64,000 nucleotides of DNA from NCBI GenBank assembly GCA_947359465.1, contig OX375873.1, forward strand, positions 134,370,899 to 134,434,898, in the 5' to 3' direction. Shown here piece by piece: positions 46,401 to 56,094 of the stretch; position 1 is the stretch's first letter; every line of letters begins with the position of its first letter. The stretch comes from Metellina segmentata (taxonomy: Eukaryota > Arthropoda > Arachnida > Araneae > Tetragnathidae). A program made the translations under genes and the position numbers. Below the pieces are notes generated by a model. The model ran no database searches. It worked only from the letters and a program-made list of their open reading frames with translations, and was not told the DNA's origin.

Positions 46401-49400
46401 TTTGTGAACCTCTCTGATGTAAGTATGGTGTTCAATGCCTACATAATACTTTATAGAAAGCTCATAGAGTCCATGCCAAGTCATATTTCTACAGTTCAAC
46501 ACTCCAGTGGGCCTACCAAGTATTAGACTGGTGTTCCAATCTCGGGTGTACGAAGTATAAGACCGTTGTTCCAATCTCTCGTGTACGAAGAATTAGACTG
46601 TTTTTACAATTTCTGGTGTATGAAGTATTAGACTGGTCTTGCAATTTCTGGTGTACGAAGTATTAGACGTGTTGCCCTTTCTGGTTTACGAAGTATTAAA
46701 CTGGTGTTCCAATTTATGGTGTACGAAGTATTAGACTCTTGTTCCAATTTCTGTTGTATGACGTATTATACTGGTGTTCCAATTTATGGTGTACCAAGTA
46801 TTAGACTGTTGTTCAAATTTCTGGTGTATGAAGTATTAGACTGGTGTTCCAATTTATGGTGTACGAAGTATTAGACTGGTGTACCAACTCTGGCACTTCA
46901 GTGTATATCAATTCAAAATTTTCATTCATTGAAATTTCTAGGTTCAACGTTAAAATGGTATACGAAAAACAAGCCGTGACGGAACATCCAGATTACGTAT
47001 AGTAAAGACTTTCCACCAAAAAAAAAAACACAATCGCCGCCAGCATTTAATTTTATACCAAGTCGTGAGCACAAAGGAAATAATGAAAAAGAAGACAAAT
47101 AGCAGCTACTTACGTTATAAATAGCGTATATGAATGGATTGTAGCAAGAGTTGCTCATTGCTAACCAGTGACAAGAGAACCAAATGACGTTGATATACTT
47201 GTAGCTAACAGAAAGAAAACACAAAACTTTGTCAAAAGATGATTGTTGGAAGAGACTTTTAAAGTGAGAGCATTGAATTAAATAAATTACAACGTTATAA
47301 AACAATACGCTTAACTATTAAAACTGCGTACGATTAAACTAACTATGATTCCAGTCTGTTCTTTTATGGAACCATTCTAATCCTTTTGAAATACAAAATT
47401 ATATATCCTCTCATTACTCCGACATGAATAAAATGTGCACATGTAAATTCTTAGTTATCAACGTTAACACTCCAAATGCTTTCAACGAGATATATCGTCA
47501 TTCAAAATCTAGTCAATTTTACTAATTGCGAGATATGTCCGAGACAAAATTATCCTATTATTCCAAGGGAAATGAAAATTCAAGTATTAAAAAGAAGTTG
47601 TCTCTTGAAAAGAACTGGTGACAATTCCAAAAAGGTTTTGGTACCTAAAAGAGGCTACAGGCCAGTATTGACCTCCAGAGGGTTAATTTGGAGCAATGGC
47701 ATTTAAGTTAAAATAGAGTAGAGTGTCACAATTACACCGTTGTCTAGTAATACACAAAAGTACTTGGTATCAATTCTGTTAAACTCTGACAAAAACACAT
47801 TTTTCGATACTTTATTTGCTTTTAAATTTAAACCCTCTTGATGGTTGTCTCGACAAGGTCTCATCATTAAGAAAAAATGACCAGATCTTGATCTCGTCAT
47901 AAAAAATTAGCAATACCTTGATGACGAGATATATAGTCACTAGCAAAAAATGGACAGCTCTTGATGGACGAGATACCTCGTCAAAACTATTTGGAGGGTT
48001 AAGCCATAAGACCAACTGGGAAAACTTCTAATCTGAACGTTTCTTACCATTTTGATCTTTCTCGAAAGATAGACAATATATAAATTTAGCACACAAAATG
48101 GTTAGAATACTTTTGTTTACCACCTTCTCGAGTTAGTTTTAAGGGAGTTTTTTTGGATTTTAAGAGACTGTTTTTGAAAAACTGTCAAATCCAGAACTGC
48201 TTTTATAACTTACTAAAAGCACATCTACCCGGCATTTCTCAGGTTGAATAAATTAAATAATGATTGTAAAATGATCAGACTAATCGCTTCTCTTTCATAA
48301 AAGAATGCTAGTATCATTATAAGTACAAAAAAAAAAAAAACATTTTTAACATGATTTTAACATTTTAATCCCTTCTACAATTTACTTACAGGACGCAAAT
48401 ATACATGATATATCCATTCATATACTCCATTTCGTATTAATCGCAATTTTGCTGTAAGACAAAGCACAACGTTTCTTTAAGGTGATAACGACAGAAGTCG
48501 ATTTTCAGTTTTATTAGAGTGATTACGGATTTCCCTGCACGTTCCTTTTCAGAAAAAAGGGCGAACTGTCGGCGGATAGTCTTGCACTTAATTTTCCCAG
48601 GAATATGCTTTACTTGTGGCAAGCTTGCACCTGGTAAGCGATACTTTCGAATTTCATAGTCAATATGAGAGGATGGCAAATTAAATTGTAACGGCATTCA
48701 AGACTAATTTAATTAGAAGAAACGCTTTTTTTCTTGAAAATTTCATTCAATGGCTAGAGGAATAACGGAGACTGTGTTAGAAATAAATCTCATCAGTGTA
48801 AACAAATTAAACTCAATAGAATAGAATTTTCAAAATACAAAAGGTCGGTTTTACAGCGTTTTTTAAAAAAGAAAATCATTGCTTTCAACGAATCATTCAC
48901 ATGTATCTAAGTTGCTTAAGAACAGATTCAATTTGTAGAATAAGCAACCTCGACATCATTTGAGACAAAAAAAAATCCAATTTAAAAATTACCAACGGCG
49001 ATATTATTCTAAGACCAACTAAGTCTTGTTTGAAATTCTCATTACTTCAACAAACATTCAGTTTTAAATCGAATCCTTATGGTACTTTTTTAAATTCAGA
49101 AATTTGGTTGCCTACTGGAAAAAACGTACCTATTTAGAATGATAGCTGTAGTTATTTAACTATGGAGTACAGCTTTCAGTAACACCCAATGAAACATGAA
49201 AAACAAATGTAAATTTAATTGATTTTCAGCGTCTTTTAATGAAAAATTAAACAAAATTTTGAAATACATTTGAATTACAACGATAAAACTTCGTTTTTAC
49301 GATGCAACACCAACAACCTCCAAAAACTGGATGAAATGTTGCATAAACCCAATATCAATAAACTTGAATGAAATGAAACAGTTATGCGGTGAATGAAACA

Positions 49401-49620
49401 TTTGCAATGTCTTATGTACCCTGGAATATGAAAGGGAGTCTGTGCGAAACTTCCATGATTTATGTTTCTAAACTACACTTGATACTCCATAAAAATGGCA
49501 AAATATAACTATGTGCTACCTGTTTATTTCTGGTAGAATTTCTTGCAGCAGGTTGTATAGCTGGAAGGGAAGCCAACATATAGCGAAGAGTAGGACAACA
49601 ATGAACAGCATCTTTATAAC
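41074..49620 (-). CDS. Rhodopsin-class neuropeptide receptor, 3' part of gene (three exons)
   Basis: Three minus-strand exons join in phase: 49520-49620, 47114-47204 and 41074-41184. The product has TM6 with CWLPFQLYN, the third extracellular loop, TM7 with SNSCYNPFIYAIYN (the NPxxY motif), then helix 8, ERFNTEFKKKFQTC, with a basic face and a possible palmitoylation Cys, and a short tail. Introns are 2315 and 5929 bp. TM7 and TM6 resemble peptide receptors of the leucokinin, RYamide and neuropeptide Y type; I cannot decide among them. TM1-TM5 exons should lie further right on the minus strand but I found none before the window edge. The receptor would sit in the plasma membrane and signal through G proteins. 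Confidence 0.82.
41485..41615 (-). repeat. Old SINE body fragment
   Basis: This is a diverged 3' body with the GGTAGGTACGTCGCACTG end, of the older subfamily. Confidence 0.65.
41885..42062 (-). repeat. Old SINE fragment with degraded tRNA head
   Basis: The body (CACCAGCCCC...) is followed by a B-box-like GAGTGTCGAACTCG and a head remnant ending near TCTTCAACCAG. It is older than the 19-26 kb copies. Confidence 0.65.
42640..42890 (+). repeat. Old SINE body fragment
   Basis: This is a plus-strand body with the ACCGTGGTTTGAAATTACAT block and a CTACCTACC tail. Confidence 0.7.
42891..43350. other. No gene seen
   Basis: This is intron sequence. A stretch near 43295-43345 has a weak likeness to part of 5S rRNA that I do not accept (see rejected items). 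Confidence 0.4.
43351..43430. repeat. (AT)n microsatellite, 80 bp
   Basis: This is an uninterrupted AT dinucleotide run within the receptor intron. Confidence 0.97.
43431..45261. other. No gene seen
   Basis: This is intron sequence with short frames only. I recognise no domain and no element ends. Confidence 0.5.
45262..45912 (+). mobile_element. Non-autonomous Helitron, 651 bp, in the receptor intron
   Basis: It starts TCTATATATATAATTC (preceded by A) and ends CTAG (followed by T), the ends and A/T insertion site of Helitrons. The last 110 bp hold GNA-core hairpins at 45815, 45834 and 45856 and a decayed G-run hairpin. The interior carries two histone 3' stem-loop-like hairpins. A reverse-oriented copy enters the window at 63391. 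No helicase frame is present. Confidence 0.82.
45470..45512 (+). other. Tandem histone 3' stem-loop-like hairpins inside a Helitron
   Basis: GGTCCTTTTCAGGGCC (45497-45512) is a 6-bp stem, with one G-T pair, and the TTTC loop of the metazoan replication-dependent histone mRNA 3' stem-loop. The flanks AAAAAC before it and AACAA after it also fit. A second, weaker copy, GGATCTTTTCAGGGCC, lies at 45470-45485. Both recur in the other Helitron copy (63775-63817, minus). This looks like capture of a histone gene 3' end. Confidence 0.6.
45927..46010 (-). repeat. Old SINE tail fragment
   Basis: This is a minus-strand tail beginning GGTAGGTAGTTAAATTGGTG, directly beside the Helitron end. Confidence 0.6.
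46150..46400 (+). pseudogene. Tc1-like transposase fragment
   Basis: Pieces in two frames resemble the Tc1 C-terminal half: YVCILYDELLPF, then DPNVIEHIWNAM, matching the SPDLNPIEHVWD region that contains the third catalytic acid. It is heavily decayed and has no visible TIRs. Confidence 0.6.
46521..46893 (+). repeat. 35-bp minisatellite, about 10.7 units
   Basis: The unit begins TATTAGACTGGTGTTCCAAT and ends GTGTACGAAG. I count ten full units and a partial one, with scattered substitutions and one 2-bp shorter unit. Units 6-10 alternate between TTTATGG and TTTCTG(G/T) variants, indicating amplification as 70-bp dimers. Confidence 0.93.
47114..47204 (-). CDS. Receptor exon: TM7
   Basis: This exon is 91 bp: one base completing a codon, then 30 codons. 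It is preceded by a pyrimidine-rich CTTTCTGTTAG acceptor and followed by GTAAGT. It encodes the end of the third extracellular loop (YKYINVIWFS), then CHWLAMSNSCYNPFIYAIYN, which contains the NPxxY switch of rhodopsin-class receptors. Confidence 0.9.
47205..49519 (-). other. Receptor intron between TM6 and TM7 exons
   Basis: This 2315-bp intron begins GTAGCA on the minus strand and ends TTAG. It is AT-rich and I see no element ends or coding frame in it. Confidence 0.7.
49520..49620 (-). CDS. Receptor exon: TM6
   Basis: This exon is 101 bp, phase 0 in and phase 2 out. A TTTTTTTCAG acceptor precedes it. It encodes KMLFIVVLLFAICWLPFQLY, with the CWxP hinge of TM6, then NLLQEILPEIN. The two leftover bases combine with the first base of the TM7 exon to give Ser, keeping the frame open. 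This phase agreement is strong evidence for a true gene. Confidence 0.88.
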
Positions 49621-49721
49621 CTGAAAAAAATGAATGATCAATTTGGAAAAACATTCGAAACTAACTTAATATCTACTTTTAAGCTTAAAAAGTAAAAATA
49701 AAAAAAATGTGTTGATCTGCA

Positions 49722-49840
49722 ACCCAGGTGCAGAATTATATTCATTGTGCTGCAACACAACTCCAAGCAATTGCAACTGAATTTTGAAAACTGCAGTCAG
49801 ATCAAAAACAGACGTAAAACACAATTGGGTAGTTCTCAAA
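49722..49840 (-). repeat. Dispersed repeat family, copy 3 (partial)
   Basis: This is inverted relative to 18205-18345 and contains the TTTTGAAAACTGCAGTCAG and ACGTAAAACAC blocks. Confidence 0.7.
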
Positions 49841-50273
49841 ATGTGGGAACACTAAATGTTAACTATGAGTAATTTTTAAAATTTTGAAATTTAACATCAA
49901 TACTTTTTTAGTGTATTATTTATAGGCCTAGAATACAATATACAATCATTCAAAGACAGGAACTGTTCTCCAAAATTACTAAAAAAATATTTAATTTCAA
50001 GATCCTTAGGTGACAGATTATTGACATTTCTTTCCTGTAGGTTAGAGGTTTTGGACATTGATTTCCTGTAGTTTACAGCTTTTGAACATTTCTGTCCTAT
50101 ATGTTACACAACTTTGGCATTTCCCAAAGTCTAATGACTTTCGGACATTGTGTTATTACATTTTTGTAACATTATTATCATTATTATTGTTACATTACAT
50201 TGTGTCAGAAAACGAAAGTTAAATTGCACGTTAGAAAGAAATCGTTAATTCGCGTATTTAAATGATATAAATA
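49841..50273. other. No gene seen
   Basis: This is AT-rich sequence with a weak internal repetition of TTTCTGTCCTAT-like words near 50025-50110. Confidence 0.4.
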
Positions 50274-51684
50274 CACTCGTTGCCATAAAAATTTGCTCAC
50301 CAAGAAATAATTGTGGGATCGTAACGAAACTTTGCATGAAGGTACATGTCGGCCAGATATGCAAATGATTAGAAATGCAGCGTGATTGCGCATTGCGTAA
50401 TGCCACTAGAGGGCGTTGAACTTCGTTCTCCTTGGAGTATAAAGCAAGTAAGCAGAGCTTGTTTGAGTGTACTTAATCTTTTGCAAAGGAAACGCTGAGG
50501 TAGACATGCCGCTAGGCCGCCATCGAAGACAATATGAGCAGCTGTCAGAGTTCGAGAGGGGAAGATTCATCGGGATAATGGAAGCTGGGTGGTCAGCTCG
50601 TCGTGTAGCTCGTCAAGTAGGCCGTTCTGATTTTACTGTGAGGAGGCGTTGGGACCAGTGAACAGAAGAGACGTTATTTACACGGCGACGAGGCTCAGGA
50701 CGCCCTCGACAGACCAGTCGTCGAGAAGACCGTCACATCATACGAAACGCACGCGTAGAGCCAACTGCCTCATTGGCCGCTATCCAGACACAGGCAGCAC
50801 CTTCACTACGGGCCCCTGTGTCTTCCCGAACCATCGCAAGGCGCCTAGATGAAGGACATCTGGTATCGCGGCGCCCAGTACGTGTGCTGCCAATGACACC
50901 CACCCACCGACGCCTCAGTTTGGAGTGGTGTCGCGCACGACGGGATTGGACTGCAACGGAATGGAACCAGGCCGTCTTCAGCGACGAATCTAGATTCAAT
51001 TTGAGTAGTGATGACAATCGTGTTCGTATGTGGAGGCCCCTGGTGAACGCCTCAATCCTGCCTTCGCTTTACAGCGACACACCGCTCATTCAGCTGCCGT
51101 GATGGTATGGGGTGCCATTGCTTACGATACACGGTCACCCCTAATATTGATCCATGGAACAATGACAGCCCAGCGTACGTCCATGACATCCTTCAGACAC
51201 ATGTGATGCTACTCATGGAAGGGATCCCAGGAGCCATTTTTCAACAAGACAATGCTCGGCCGCACACAGCAAGAATGTCACAAGACAGCCTCCGCCACAT
51301 TACCACCCTTCCCTGGCCTACTCTATCCCCAGATTTGTCACCAATCGAGCATATCTGGGATTATTTGGGACGGCACGTTGGACACCCTACGAGTTTGGTC
51401 GAGCTAGAGGCGCGTTTACAGTAACTGTGGAACGAGATATCTCAGGACATCATATGGAACTTGTATGCCTCAATGCCCGCTCCTATCGCATCGTGCATTC
51501 GCGCTAGAGGGGGTCCAACAGAGTACTAAAACTACCGTTCATTTGTACTTTTTTCTGCAATAAATGATCCTTTTTCTTTGATTTTCTAATCACTTACTTA
51601 TATCAAAGTAGTACTTGCATGTGTAAAATTTCGTTTCATTTTGACGACTTTTTCTTGGTGTGCAAATTTTTATGGCAATGAGTG
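50274..51684 (+). mobile_element. Tc1-like transposon, broken, 1411 bp
   Basis: The TIRs start CACTCGTTGCCATAAAAATT on the left, with the complement (few mismatches) ending at 51684. TA flanks both ends, and the right TA starts a short TA repeat (51685-51706). The transposase is of the same subfamily as that at 31840-33133. Confidence 0.9.
50506..51529 (+). pseudogene. Tc1-like transposase with stops and frameshifts
   Basis: It starts MPLGRHRRQYEQLSEFERG and has the same two helix-turn-helix regions as the copy at 31840-33133. A TGA follows RRRWDQ at 50659. Frameshifts lie near 51037 and near 51172, and a TAA at 51422. The catalytic blocks FSDESRFN, QQDNARPHTAR and SPDLSPIEHIWD are all intact in sequence. 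I count 32 residues between the second and third acids in this subfamily. Confidence 0.9.
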
Positions 51685-51891
51685 TATATATATATATATA
51701 TATATAATTTAAATACGCAAATTAACGAAAGAGCAAAATAAAAAGCTGTGGTATTCAACCAGAAAACGAAAGTTAAAACTAACCATGCAAGCGCGCTGAG
51801 AGCTGCAGACTGATTATAGATAGCGCTGCACAGCACGCAAGCGATTACTAAAGAATTCAGTTATTCAAAAAGCTCAATGTGTCGAGTGGAG

Positions 51892-52131
51892 GGCCCCATA
51901 GTATGGCCGTCCCGGTTTCCTGACATTACACCACTCGACTTTTTCTTTTGGGGTTAGGTAAAAGATGTTGTGTACCGAACAAAAGTTAATAGTGTCTTTG
52001 AAATTGAAACAAAAAAAAAATGGATCCAAACAGCTGTAGCTACTGTTGATTTTAGCATGCTGAAATATTCGTGGATTGAATTGGAATATCGTCTTGATAT
52101 TCTTCGTGCTACGAAAGGATCTGATGTGTAA
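51892..52131 (+). pseudogene. Mariner-type (DUF4817 group) transposase C-terminal fragment
   Basis: The frame reads WPSRFPDITPLDFFFWG, an in-frame TAG, then VKDVVYRTKV and on to YRLDILRATKGSDV before a TAA. It matches the C-terminal region of the intact transposase at 3802-4878 (PRSPDLSSLDYFLWG). The catalytic third D is kept. No TIRs are visible. Confidence 0.82.
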
Positions 52132-53226
52132 ATTTACTAGGTAGTAGAAATTTTTTTTGGGTTATTCCATCTATTGTTGTAACTAGTTTTGCTGGAAGCC
52201 TATTCTTTTTTTTTTTTTCAAATAAATTTTTAAGTTTTATTGATCTTTTTGGGACAAACTTTATATTAACTAATAGGTATAAAAATATGACATCAGTCAT
52301 TAGTTATAAATTGTCAATGCTTTAAAATTAGAGTAGATTTGAATATTTTAAAATTAGAATTTTGTTTTTCCAGATTTTCAAGTCATGGATTTGCTTAAAT
52401 CTGTAAAGTTTTATTGCTAATTCCAAACAATTTGGGTTTGGTTGATAGGTTTCATCTTAAAAAATTTATTCATATGACCATTACAGTCACAAAACAGAAA
52501 TTAAAAATAGAAGAAAAAAATATTATTAAAAAAAAGCCCCAAAATTCTTTACAATCTTATTGAGATTGTTGGTACATCACGTCCAAAATTAAGTAATGAT
52601 AATTTGATATCGATTGTTACACGTCCCCGGAAACCTGCCTAGTAATGGTATTAATATTGTATCTGCTAAATTCACTTTATTTTTCGATAAAAAACTGTTA
52701 ATCTGATGAAAAGAGATTATAATTAATGTTGTTAAGAGATTATAAAATTAATGTTATTAAGAGATTATAATTAATGTTTAGGGACATCGGCACCTTCGTA
52801 ACAATAATTAAATCGGCAAAAAAAAAACGGTATATCGATCGTTACGTAATTTTGACATCGCATTTTTAAAAATAAGAAAAGTATGTTTACGGTAAAGAAA
52901 ATGCACAAAAACACATAAAATGCTTAAAAACGTTTAAAAAGTTATTTTAAAGACAAATAAATGCAGTTTAAAGTAATTACAATACATATTTTGCTTCAGA
53001 TAAAGAGCTATATCGATCTTTACTCTTTGGCATCACGAAATGCTAGAATAGCTGTACTTTTGTTTGTTTGTTAATTCTTCAAAAATTTAAAGTAATGATG
53101 CCATCTATTGATCAAAATAATAAACAAATTATCGTTATACTCTATTCATTCATTTTTTTTTCTTCAATTCTGGAAAACGCATTATAATTTATTTTCTTGG
53201 TGATGTACTGATCCGTTTATGTACTA
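52132..53226. other. No gene; short tandem repeat near 52704-52781
   Basis: This is AT-rich. About three copies of a unit containing AAGAGATTATAATTAATGTT lie at 52704-52781. Nothing coding was recognised. Confidence 0.6.
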
Positions 53227-53234
53227 CATATCTA

Positions 53235-54042
53235 GGTACAGCTACACTCTACGTTTATGAGTGATGGCAACGGCTTGGCGATTTTTTTTAGCGCACTTCT
53301 AGTAGCGAGTTACGATAAATTAAGGCAACCCATCTTTCGTTACAGTTGTTGTGGCTTTCATGGCAACCTCGGCAAACGGAAACTTTCAATTTTCATTATG
53401 AATATTCTAAAAAGTTCTTCCAAAATCCGTTAAGGTCGTTTGATTTCATTGATTCGTTTGAAATTTTTTCTTTCCTCCCATTGGTTAGTTTGTTTTTAAA
53501 TTATTCTTTAATTGTATTGGTCCTTTTAAATCGTTTTCTGTGATACCATTGGTCCATTTATTTGTATTTTGACAGTTGTGGAATTTTTATTTTATTATAA
53601 TAGTTTTCACGACAAGATTAAGAGTTTTGTTTTTTTGACCATTTTCGTTTTCATTATTTTTTTACGAGAGAATTCTGACGTTATCAGGTATTATTTCTTG
53701 CTTTTTTTCTTTTGTAAATCTTTTTCTTTTTCAACATGCTCACTGTATTTAGTGTAATTGATAAGTTTCAGGGTATTCTTACCATTCGTAGCTTAGTTTC
53801 TCTGCTGGTTCACAAATGTGTTTTGATATGTGATTAAGCTTACTACTTTTTGTGAAATTTTTTTTAAAATATACTTTTAAAAACGTTCTGAAATGTGCTT
53901 AAAAGGTGTGTTGTAAAAAGAAAAAAAAATTGTGACAGGAAAAGAGTTAAGAAATAACTCTTTCCTTGGCGACTTTAGAAGTGCGCCAAAAAAAATCGCC
54001 AAGCCGTTGCCATCAGTCATAAACGTAGAGTGTAGCTGTACC
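53235..54042 (+). mobile_element. MITE with 8-bp target duplication, clean copy
   Basis: It is 808 bp long. The ends are GGTACAGCTACACTCTACG and its complement, with inverted repeats of about 68 bp that extend into the GCGCACTTCTA block. CATATCTA flanks both sides (53227-53234 and 54043-54050), a perfect 8-bp duplication. It is AT-rich and non-coding. The other copy (29142-30812) is reversed and carries two insertions. Confidence 0.92.
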
Positions 54043-54046
54043 CATA

Positions 54047-54790
54047 TCTATATATATAAAATTCAAATACCACTCACTGACGTACTGTCTCACTCACTCA
54101 TCTCTGTATCTCAAGAACTACAAGTCTAGGAAGCTGAAATTTTGCATGGTGATTATTCTTACACCGTAGAGGTGCACTAAGAAATGATTTTGAAAAATTC
54201 GACTTCTAAGAGGCCGAAAATTGACCTAAGGCCTAAGCCAAAGGCAATTTGAAATAGCAATAGAAATAGCATTGAGTATAAAACGATTGCTATACGGAGC
54301 TCACCAATGTTTTAGCCACCAATGTTTACTTTACCAATGTTGATAGAAAAACAATTTTTTAAACAAATTAAATTATAATATTCATGTTTGAACTGACTTT
54401 TTACTTCTTATCATGATGAAAATAATATTTATAAATATTTGATGGATGAAGAAAGAATATTTAGAACATTTAATTTTACATTTACTTAAATTTTGTAATG
54501 AAACACGAAAAGCTCAAACGATAAACTCAAATATTGAGTATAAAACGATTGCTTTACGCAGCTCAAATTGCTTTTACCAGTGTTGATAAAAAAAAAAACA
54601 ATTTTTTAAACAAATTTAATTTTAAAATTTATGTTTGAACTGACTTTTTATTTATTCCTATGATGTAAATATTTTATAAATATTTGATTGATCAAGAAAG
54701 AGAGAGAGAGTGAGTGAATATTTAAAGCAATTAATTTTACATTTGTTACATTTTGTAATGGAACGCGAAAGCCCAAAAAAAAAACTCATT
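54047..54790 (+). mobile_element. Helitron-like 5' end with a 262-bp tandem duplication
   Basis: TCTATATATATAAAATTC resembles the 5' end of the Helitron at 45262, and the following CTCACTCACTCATCTCTGTA stretch is of a type I associate with Helitron 5' regions. From 54271 a unit of about 262 bp starting ATTGAGTATAAAACGATTGC occurs twice (the second from 54533). No hairpin plus CTAG end was found, so the 3' end is lost or unrecognised. The MITE to its left inserted exactly at its start. Confidence 0.55.
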
Positions 54791-56094
54791 GATCATAAAA
54801 TCGTAATTTTGATTTTCTGTCTCTGCCAATGTCAGAATTAATGTTTAATTTGATTTCGAATTCATTGTTTGGGTATTTGAGTTGACAGCGAGATGTTTCA
54901 GTTATATTTGAGGATTCTCAAGTATTATAAATATGTGCTCTTTTTGCTTCTTAATCATTATTGTCTTCATCAATATTGTCTTTTGTCGAATTGCTCTATT
55001 TCAGACTATGTTCAGGAAGTCGAAATTTAACACGTTAGAACATATTTGCTTTCAGAATTCTGTAATTTTTTTTCAAGGATTAGAATTTTGTTTCTGTTTG
55101 CATCTATGTGTTCTGGTATATAACCTATTGCAGAAATATTATTCAGGAGTTAGATTTTAATGATTTATTCATTTCCTGCAAAATATCGCAAGACATGGGC
55201 AATTCGTTGGTGGTATATGTATATTTAAACCAACTATCTTTAAATCTCTGGTTTAATACGTAATAGTGTGAAGATTGCTGTATCATAAAATAAATAAAAT
55301 ATACAAATCAAAATATTATTTAAGATTGTAATTTCTTATTTTAAAATAACAAGTAAGTTTTAAAAATAATTTTAAAATAAGATGAGTTACGTTAAATTGA
55401 AACGGGAAGTCATACTTTGCAGTTGAAATATATTTCAACATTTTGATGTAGCTTTTCATTAAAAGACGATTAAAATCTGTTTTTAGTGTTTCATTGGGTG
55501 TTATTGAAAGCTGTACTTCATAGTCTCAAGTAAATACATCTATCATTCTAAATAGATACGTGCTTTCCATTTAAAAACCGAATTTCTGAATTTAAAAATT
55601 ACTATGAGGGTTCAATTTAAAACTGTCTAAAACTGCCTGTTTTATAAAAGGGAATTTTAAAAAAGACTTTATTGATATTGAAATAATATCACAGTTAGTA
55701 ATTTTGGAAATATTGAAATTTTTTGTCTTAAATGACAGAAATTTAAAGTTGTTTACTCTACTAAGTGAAGCTGTTCTTACCAAACTTGAGATACTTGTGA
55801 ATCATTCGTTGAATGTAGTGCTTTTCTTTTTGTAAAAGCGTTGTAAAATCAAGCTTCCGTTTATTAAAAAAATATTATCGATTGAGTTTAATTTGTCTAC
55901 ACTGATGATCACAATCTTCGTTATTCCACATGCCGCTGAATGGAATATTCAGGAAAAAGTGCGTTTGCTTCAAACTAAATTAGTCACGAATGCAGAAAAT
56001 GTTTTGCCCCTTTGGACGAATAGAACGCGGGTTAATATGTAGCCTATCATACTCACAGGGTTTTAAAATATATGTGTACCAAATCTGGTGTATA
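54791..56094. other. No gene seen; first member of a direct repeat at 55918-55995
   Basis: This is AT-rich. The 78-bp block at 55918-55995 (CGCTGAATGGAAT and CTTCAAACTAAATTAGTCAC) recurs in direct orientation at about 58963-59040, on the other side of the transposon at 56095-58885. Confidence 0.6.

Larger units (their letters stand above)
41185..47113 (-). other. Receptor intron between TM7 and tail exons
   Basis: This 5929-bp intron contains old SINE fragments, a long TA repeat, a Helitron, a Tc1 fragment and a minisatellite. The donor at 47108-47113 reads GTAAGT and the acceptor CAG ends at 41185. Confidence 0.7.
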
